64,000 nucleotides of DNA, taken from assembly GCA_050944685.1 (NCBI GenBank), contig JBMNRP010000002.1:1-64000 (forward strand). Direction: 5' to 3'. Numbering within the stretch: position 1 is the first letter of the stretch; every line of letters starts with the position of its first letter. This DNA is from CADBRN01 sp050944685. Lineage in GTDB: Bacteria; Bacillota; Clostridia; Lachnospirales; Lachnospiraceae. The notes under the pieces are model-generated. The model was not told where the DNA came from and ran no database searches. It saw only the letters and a list, made by a program, of their open reading frames with translations. This document shows, piece after piece, positions 58,815 to 64,000 of this stretch. Made by a program: the position numbers and the translations under genes.

Positions 58815-60974
58815 TCAGTCATCCAGGCCCTTCGGCACATCTACGTCGACGATATCATCGTCATTTCCGGAGCTTTCGCTCTCCTTCTCCTGTGAGGCTC
58901 CAGGCCCGGACGTACTGTCTCCGGAAGAGGAGCCATACTTTCTGCGCATGTCGGAAAACATGCCCTCCGATTTCCCGCCGGACGGGTTCCGTCCGGAAGA
59001 AGTTTCCGGATCACCGGCAGTCTCATTCGAATCCGTGATGCCGTCCGACGCCGAAGGCGCATCCGGACCGGACGTCTTTCCGTCTCCGGATTTTTCCTGC
59101 CCGTCCGCGCTGTGATCCTCTATTTTCTCCGGCTTGCGGTTCAGGATCTCCATAAACTCATCACCCGTAATCGTCTCTTTCTCATAGAGATATTTCGCGA
59201 GTTCATGCAGCTTGGCCATATGGCTGGAAAGGATCTGCTTCGCCTTGTCATGCGCTCTCTGAACGACGCTGATAACCATCTGGTCAATCCGTCCGGACGT
59301 TGCCTCCGAGCAAGCCAGCGAGGTGTCCCCGCCGAGGTACTGATTCTGCAGCGTCTCCAGAGCGACCATGCCGAATTCGTCGCTCATTCCGAACCGGGTG
59401 ATCATCGCGCGGGCGAGTTTCGTCGCCTGCTCGATATCATTGGAAGCGCCCGTGGTAATCGAGTGGAAAATCAGCTCCTCAGCCACACGCCCTCCGGTCA
59501 GTGTGGCGATCCGGTTCTCCAGTTCCTCCTTGCTCATCAGATTATGCTCTCCCTCATCCACCTGCATGGTGTATCCGAGAGCTCCGGACGTACGCGGAAT
59601 AATCGTGATCTTCGTGACCGGAGCGGAGTTCGTCTGCATGGCGGCGACCAGAGCGTGTCCGGTCTCGTGATAGGAGACGATAAGCTTCTCCTTGTCGGTC
59701 AGGATCTTGTTCTTCTTCTGATAACCGGCGATGACAACCTCGACGCTCTCTTCCAGATCCTCCTGGGTGACAAACTTCCGTCCTCCCCGGACCGCGCGCA
59801 GGGCCGCCTCATTGATCATATTGGCAAGCTCGGCTCCGGAAGCGCCGGAAGCCATACGGGCAATCGTATTGAAATTAACCGTATCGGCAATTTTGATATT
59901 CTTCGCGTGGAGTTTGAGAATTTCCTCTCTTCCCTTCAGATCCGGCAGCTCAACCGGAACGCGCCGGTCGAAACGGCCCGGACGGAGCAGGGCAGGATCC
60001 AGGATCTCGGGGCGGTTCGTCGCCGCCAGTATGATGACGCCCTTCCGGCCGTCAAATCCGTCCATCTCCGAAAGCAGCTGATTCAGCGTCTGATCCCGCT
60101 CATCATTGCCTGAGAAGCCGGATGTGTCACGCTTCTTTCCGATCGTATCAATCTCGTCGATAAAGACGATGCAGGGTGCTTTTTCATTTGCCTGCTTGAA
60201 AAGATCGCGGACCTTCGCGGCTCCCATGCCGACGAACATCTCCACAAACTCAGAGCCCGAGATAGAGAAGAACGGGACATCCGCCTCTCCGGCAACCGCT
60301 TTGGCAAGCAGCGTTTTACCGGTTCCGGGCGGGCCGACCAGGAGAGCCCCCTTCGGCATCTTCGCACCGATCTCCGTATATTTTCTCGGATTATGCAGGA
60401 AGTCAACGATCTCGGTGAGGATCTCCTTTGCCTCTTCCTCGCCTGCCACGTCGGAAAACTTGATTCCGGTCTCCGACTGCACATAAATCTTTGCGTTGCT
60501 CTTTCCGAAACTCATCGCGTTTCCCATGCCGTCACCCATGCGCTTCGTCATGGAGCTCATGAGCCATCTTCCAAGGAAATAGAAGAGAACGATGGGCAGA
60601 ACCCATCCGACGAGGAAACTGACAACCGGGGAAGTCTGCTCGACGATAGGAGAATCGAAAACTTCGAGGTTCGAATTCTTCTTTGCCTCGACCAGACGAT
60701 TCACCAGGTCCTGATCGTCCATCACGCCTGTTTTATAGAATTTTTCCGGGTCACTGGTATCCCCGAATGTAATAACGCCGTCCTCCCGGTCAACCGATAC
60801 CTCTTTTACCTTCCCCTCGTCCAGCATGCTGAGAAAATTGCTGTATGTCGTCTCTTTCACCTTTTCCTGCCCGATCTCGGGAACGACCAGAAAATTCAGA
60901 ACGACCAGCAGGATCAGTACGATGAAATAAAAAATCAGCATCGACCGTCTGGGTGGTTCTTTAACTTCTTTCAT
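58815..60974 (-). CDS. ftsH: ATP-dependent zinc metalloprotease FtsH
   Basis: 719 residues. Two transmembrane segments (about 10-30 and 118-140) flank a small external domain. The AAA+ domain has VGPPGTGKTLLAKA (about 212-225), FIDEIDTIG and the second region of homology ATNRPEILDPALLRPGRFDR. The protease zinc site is HETGH (about 435). The last roughly 110 residues are Ser/Gly/Asp-rich and end in VDVDVPKGLDD, a low-complexity tail longer than in Bacillus. It degrades membrane and short-lived cytosolic proteins. ATG at 60974 after AAGGAG. Confidence 0.96.
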   Translation of the reverse strand: MKEVKEPPRRSMLIFYFIVLILLVVLNFLVVPEIGQEKVKETTYSNFLSMLDEGKVKEVSVDREDGVITFGDTSDPEKFYKTGVMDDQDLVNRLVEAKKNSNLEVFDSPIVEQTSPVVSFLVGWVLPIVLFYFLGRWLMSSMTKRMGDGMGNAMSFGKSNAKIYVQSETGIKFSDVAGEEEAKEILTEIVDFLHNPRKYTEIGAKMPKGALLVGPPGTGKTLLAKAVAGEADVPFFSISGSEFVEMFVGMGAAKVRDLFKQANEKAPCIVFIDEIDTIGKKRDTSGFSGNDERDQTLNQLLSEMDGFDGRKGVIILAATNRPEILDPALLRPGRFDRRVPVELPDLKGREEILKLHAKNIKIADTVNFNTIARMASGASGAELANMINEAALRAVRGGRKFVTQEDLEESVEVVIAGYQKKNKILTDKEKLIVSYHETGHALVAAMQTNSAPVTKITIIPRTSGALGYTMQVDEGEHNLMSKEELENRIATLTGGRVAEELIFHSITTGASNDIEQATKLARAMITRFGMSDEFGMVALETLQNQYLGGDTSLACSEATSGRIDQMVISVVQRAHDKAKQILSSHMAKLHELAKYLYEKETITGDEFMEILNRKPEKIEDHSADGQEKSGDGKTSGPDAPSASDGITDSNETAGDPETSSGRNPSGGKSEGMFSDMRRKYGSSSGDSTSGPGASQEKESESSGNDDDIVDVDVPKGLDD

Positions 60975-61103
60975 TCAAATCTCCTTCCGGGTAAAATAAT
61001 ATTTTGCGGAGAAACCGCTTAAAATAAGTATCCATCAAGTTTTTTTTAAAGTCAATAAAAAGGGGCATTTTCAGATTTTTTTAATACCCGCTTTCTTATC
61101 CGT

Positions 61104-61607
61104 TCAATAACTCCGGAGTTCGTCCCCGGACTCGTCATCTCCCTTCTCTACTTTGCAGATTGTGACGTCGTAACCGCGTCCTCCACCGAGATCGACGTGA
61201 ACGCGGTCTCCGGCGCGATGTCCGAGAAGCGCTTTCCCGAGGGGAGACTCCCCCGTGATCAGACCGAGTCTCGAATTTTCCCGGACCGACGTGACAATCT
61301 TGAACTCCTCCGGTTCTTCTTCGTCGTCAAAACGGACGGTGACCTTTTTCTGAAGTCCGACTTCATCCTCCGCCGCATGATCTTCGATAATAATGGCGGT
61401 CCGGATCATATTTTCCAGATAGCGGATCCGGCTCTCATTCTGATTTTTGAACTGCTTCGCCGCATGATACTCGAAATTTTCACTGAGATCTCCCTGGGCC
61501 CGCGCCGCTTTCAGATCCTCGAGGGCCTGTGGCCGGACGACCAGTTTCCGGTGGTCGATCTCCTTCTGCATTTTTTCAATATCTCCCCTGGTAAGTTTAT
61601 CATGCAC
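61104..61607 (-). CDS. greA: Transcription elongation factor GreA
   Basis: 167 residues with a GTG start at 61607 (GGAGG nine bases upstream). The N-terminal coiled coil, inserted into the polymerase secondary channel, carries ARAQGDLSENFEYHAAKQFKNQNESRIRYLENM with the acidic tip. The C-terminal FKBP-like domain has the ITGESPLGKALLGHRAGDRVHVD segment. It rescues backtracked RNA polymerase. The gap to ftsH is 129 bp, so it may have its own terminator. Confidence 0.93.
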   Translation of the reverse strand: MHDKLTRGDIEKMQKEIDHRKLVVRPQALEDLKAARAQGDLSENFEYHAAKQFKNQNESRIRYLENMIRTAIIIEDHAAEDEVGLQKKVTVRFDDEEEPEEFKIVTSVRENSRLGLITGESPLGKALLGHRAGDRVHVDLGGGRGYDVTICKVEKGDDESGDELRSY

Positions 61608-61762
61608 TGATCGTTTCCTCCCGATTTCCTCTCAAAAATTCTTTTTTTTCAAATGCTTTCCGGATCCCGGAAATACAGTCCCTCTATTCACCGGCACGGT
61701 GGAAATTTTCATGGAACCATGTTACACTTTATTCTGATAAAAATACTCTGATGTGAAGTTAT

Positions 61763-61783
61763 TCCGGTCCGGCTCTGACCGGA
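61763..61783. repeat. 7-bp inverted repeat in the greA/thioesterase gap
   Basis: TCCGGTC (61763-61769) and GACCGGA (61777-61783) with a 7-nt loop, about 60 bases before the plus-strand ATG. Candidate operator or leader hairpin; no further support. Confidence 0.4.
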
Positions 61784-61844
61784 TAGTAACGCTATTTTAC
61801 AACAATGTATTGTCTGTTGGCAAATCAAACGAAAGGGGGCACCT

Positions 61845-62240
61845 ATGGAACTCGGCATCAAAGGCAGCGATACATTTCATGTAGATGAATCGATGCTCGC
61901 AAAAAATGTGGGAAGCGGAGAAGTGAATGTTCTCGCGACTCCCTGCATGATCATGGCGATTGAAAAAACCGCGGCTTTTTCCGTCAAACCCTACCTTAAG
62001 GAGGGTGACACAACGGTCGGAACGAGAGTCAACATAACTCACTCAAAAGCAACTCCCTGCGGAATGAATTTCACCGTAGAGACGGAGCTCGCCGACATCA
62101 GCACAAACGGGAAAATCCTTACCTTCATGGTGACCGTCCGTGACGAAGCCGGCATGGTCGGAGAAGGGACGCACGAGCGGGCTATCGTCCGCAAGGAACG
62201 CTTCGAGGAAAAGGCCCGGGCGCAGCTGAAAAACAGATAA
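61845..62240 (+). CDS. Thioesterase family protein (FlK-like hot-dog fold)
   Basis: 131 residues. The hot-dog fold pattern is TVGTRVNITHSKATPCGMNFTVETELADIS followed by VRDEAGMVGEGTHERAIVRKERF, as in the fluoroacetyl-CoA-thioesterase-like (FlK) group. The probable reaction is acyl-CoA or acyl-thioester hydrolysis; the substrate is unknown. ATG at 61845 with GAAAGGGGG upstream. It is followed by the aminopeptidase gene after 56 bp. Confidence 0.88.
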   Translation: MELGIKGSDTFHVDESMLAKNVGSGEVNVLATPCMIMAIEKTAAFSVKPYLKEGDTTVGTRVNITHSKATPCGMNFTVETELADISTNGKILTFMVTVRDEAGMVGEGTHERAIVRKERFEEKARAQLKNR

Positions 62241-62296
62241 AGGCTTTCTATGATTTCACACCTGTTTGCCGCCCCGGCGGCGGAATGGAGATACTT

Positions 62297-63706
62297 ATGA
62301 GTGATAAAGATCCGAAAAAAAACACTCTGATCTGGGAGAAAGATGACCCGGAACTTCTGGAATCTTTCTGCACAGATTACCGTCACTTTATTTCTGACCA
62401 TAAGACGGAGCGCGAATGTGTCGCGGGAATGCGCGAAATCCTGCGCAGGAACGGTGCCGTCGACCTGAAGGACGCCTGCGAAGAGAAAACTGTCCCGAAG
62501 CCCGGCGATCTGGTATTCGCGGACATGATGAAAAAATCACTGATCATCTTCCGCATCGGAAAGCGTCCCGTCACCGACGGCATGCAGCTGCTCGGCGCGC
62601 ACATTGATTCTCCCCGTATGGATCTGAAGCAGCACGCCCTGTATGAAAAAAACGATCTGGCTCTGTTCGAGACACACTACTATGGAGGCATCAAAAAATA
62701 CCAGTGGGTCGCACTTCCTCTCGCGCTCCACGGTGTTGTAGCCAAAAAAGACGGCAGTGTCATACCGGTTTCCATCGGCGAAAAGCCGGAGGATCCGGTA
62801 TTCGGAGTCAGCGACCTTCTGATCCATCTGGCCGGCAAGCAGATGGCAAAACGGGCCAGTGAGGCCGTCGAGGGCGAAAAACTGAATGTACTCGTCGGAA
62901 GCCGTCCCATCAAATCCGACGACGAAGACGGCGAAAATGTAAAGGCAGCGATTCTCAGGATCCTGAAGGATCAGCTCGACATCGAGGAGGATGATTTCTT
63001 CTCCGCGGAAATCGAGGTCGTCCCTGCAGGAGCCGCCAGAGAATACGGACTCGACCGCAGCATGATCATGGGCTACGGTCAGGATGACCGCGTCTGCGCC
63101 TATCCTTCCTTCCGTGCCATACTGGATGAGAGCGAGCCGGAGTTCACAAGCGTATGCCTTCTCACCGACAAGGAAGAAATCGGCAGCGTCGGCGCCACCG
63201 GCATGCACTCCCGCTTTTTCGAAAACTCCGTCGCGGAGCTCATGAATCTCATGGGCTGCTTCAGCGAGCTGAATCTCCGCCGGACTCTCCGTCGCACGCG
63301 CGTTCTCTCCTCCGACGTGAGTGCCGCCTTTGATCCGAATTATCCGGATGTCATGGAAAAAAACAACTGCTCCTACCTCGGACTCGGACCGGTCTTCAAC
63401 AAGTACACCGGCAGCCGCGGAAAAAGCGGTTCCAATGACGCGAACGCGGAATACATCGCCTACCTCCGGAAGGTCATGGATGACGCAGGTATCGTCTATC
63501 AGTCCGGAGAACTCGGAAAAGTCGACGAGGGAGGCGGCGGAACGATCGCCTATATCCTGGCCAATCTGGGCATGGAAGTCATTGATTTCGGTGTGGCCGT
63601 CCTGAATATGCACGCTCCCTGGGAAATCACCAGCAAGGCGGACATCTATGAGACGTACCTCGCGTACCGGGCTTTCCTCGCGACAGGCCTGGACCGTCCT
63701 CTCTGA
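62297..63706 (+). CDS. M18-type aminopeptidase
   Basis: 469 residues from the ATG at 62297; GGAG at 62287 has the right spacing for this start rather than the in-frame ATG at 62285. Metal-ligand motifs of the M18 family: LLGAHIDSPRMDLK (HxD), HYYGGIKKYQWV, TDKEEIGSVGATG (Glu pair) and SSDVSAAFDPNYPD, with the C-terminal NMHAPWEITSK His. A cytoplasmic zinc aminopeptidase that removes N-terminal, often acidic, residues. It lies between the thioesterase and acylphosphatase genes on the plus strand. Confidence 0.93.
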   Translation: MSDKDPKKNTLIWEKDDPELLESFCTDYRHFISDHKTERECVAGMREILRRNGAVDLKDACEEKTVPKPGDLVFADMMKKSLIIFRIGKRPVTDGMQLLGAHIDSPRMDLKQHALYEKNDLALFETHYYGGIKKYQWVALPLALHGVVAKKDGSVIPVSIGEKPEDPVFGVSDLLIHLAGKQMAKRASEAVEGEKLNVLVGSRPIKSDDEDGENVKAAILRILKDQLDIEEDDFFSAEIEVVPAGAAREYGLDRSMIMGYGQDDRVCAYPSFRAILDESEPEFTSVCLLTDKEEIGSVGATGMHSRFFENSVAELMNLMGCFSELNLRRTLRRTRVLSSDVSAAFDPNYPDVMEKNNCSYLGLGPVFNKYTGSRGKSGSNDANAEYIAYLRKVMDDAGIVYQSGELGKVDEGGGGTIAYILANLGMEVIDFGVAVLNMHAPWEITSKADIYETYLAYRAFLATGLDRPL

Positions 63707-63744
63707 TTCCTGACCGATTTACTGTAAAAAACGGAGCAGCCGGT

Positions 63745-64000
63745 ATGATCATCCATCACAGGATTGTGCGGAAAAAACTTGTGTTCAGCGGAACAGTCCA
63801 GGGCGTCGGCTTTCGGTGGCACGCAAAAAATGCAGCGAGAGAACTCGGCGTCACCGGATGGGTGCGCAATGAATGGGACGATACTGTCGTCATGGAAGTA
63901 CAGGGCACACAGAAACAGATCAGCCAGATGATCCTTATTTTGAAAAATGCGCGCTACGTGCACATCGATTCCATTCAGGCAGAAGAACTCCCTCTCGTCA
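63745..64000 (+). CDS. acyP: Acylphosphatase, N-terminal part (cut by window end)
   Basis: At least 85 codons are visible; the gene continues past the window. RKKLVFSGTVQGVGFRWHAKNAA contains the phosphate-binding loop with the essential Arg, and VTGWVRNEWDDTVVMEVQG contains the catalytic Asn. It hydrolyses acyl phosphates. ATG at 63745 with GGAG upstream. The usual length is about 90 residues, so only a few codons are missing unless it is fused to another domain. Confidence 0.92.
   Translation, partial: MIIHHRIVRKKLVFSGTVQGVGFRWHAKNAARELGVTGWVRNEWDDTVVMEVQGTQKQISQMILILKNARYVHIDSIQAEELPLV

Overview
The window is a bacterial chromosome segment from the Clostridia, most likely a Lachnospiraceae-type anaerobe. 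Three things support this. It carries the SCIFF peptide with its radical-SAM maturase. SecD and SecF are fused in one protein. The gene orders rimP-nusA-ylxR-ylxQ-infB-rbfA-nrnA-truB-ribF and rpsB-tsf are typical Firmicutes blocks. Shine-Dalgarno sequences are strong (GGAGG types), and several genes start with TTG. No rRNA, tRNA or CRISPR array is visible.

Positions 1-14100 are an AT-richer accessory zone. It opens with the 5' end of a group II intron on the minus strand, lying directly after a terminator hairpin. Next is a heterodimeric ABC exporter (2 genes) with a divergent LysR regulator, bracketed by duplicated hairpins and a 37-bp repeat present three times. A gene-free stretch (5174-6246) full of hairpins follows. 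Then comes an eight-gene minus-strand redox operon: SDR, flavodoxin, Fe-alcohol dehydrogenase, NTF2-like protein, second flavodoxin, cyclophilin-like protein, acetyltransferase and ferredoxin-type aldo/keto reductase. A second LysR gene is divergent from it. A frameshifted MobA/MobL relaxase remnant ends the zone.

Positions 14149-21000 hold guaA, a zinc-ribbon/YARHG membrane protein, a TetR-SDR pair, and tsf-rpsB. Between the rpsB promoter and the next housekeeping gene lies a 2.7-kb insertion (21063-23820) flanked by a 41-bp direct repeat. It contains a secreted DUF5648-repeat protein and a broken IS1634-type transposase gene.

Positions 23817-63706 are almost entirely minus-strand housekeeping genes. 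They cover tRNA charging (argS, aspS, hisS), stringent response (relA/spoT), purine salvage (apt), repair (recJ, ung), secretion (secDF), RiPP-like SCIFF maturation, histidine biosynthesis (hisHF), the translation/transcription block ribF to rimP, a GlgB-like protein, ftsH and greA. The plus-strand genes at the right end are a thioesterase-fold protein, an M18-type aminopeptidase and an acylphosphatase that runs off the window.

The most unusual points are these: three enzyme homologues that have lost catalytic residues (SDR at 18238, alpha/beta hydrolase at 27657, GlgB-like at 56483); the LysR-controlled redox operon of unknown substrate; the repeat-bracketed insertions; and the small-RNA-like leader hairpin in front of rimP.
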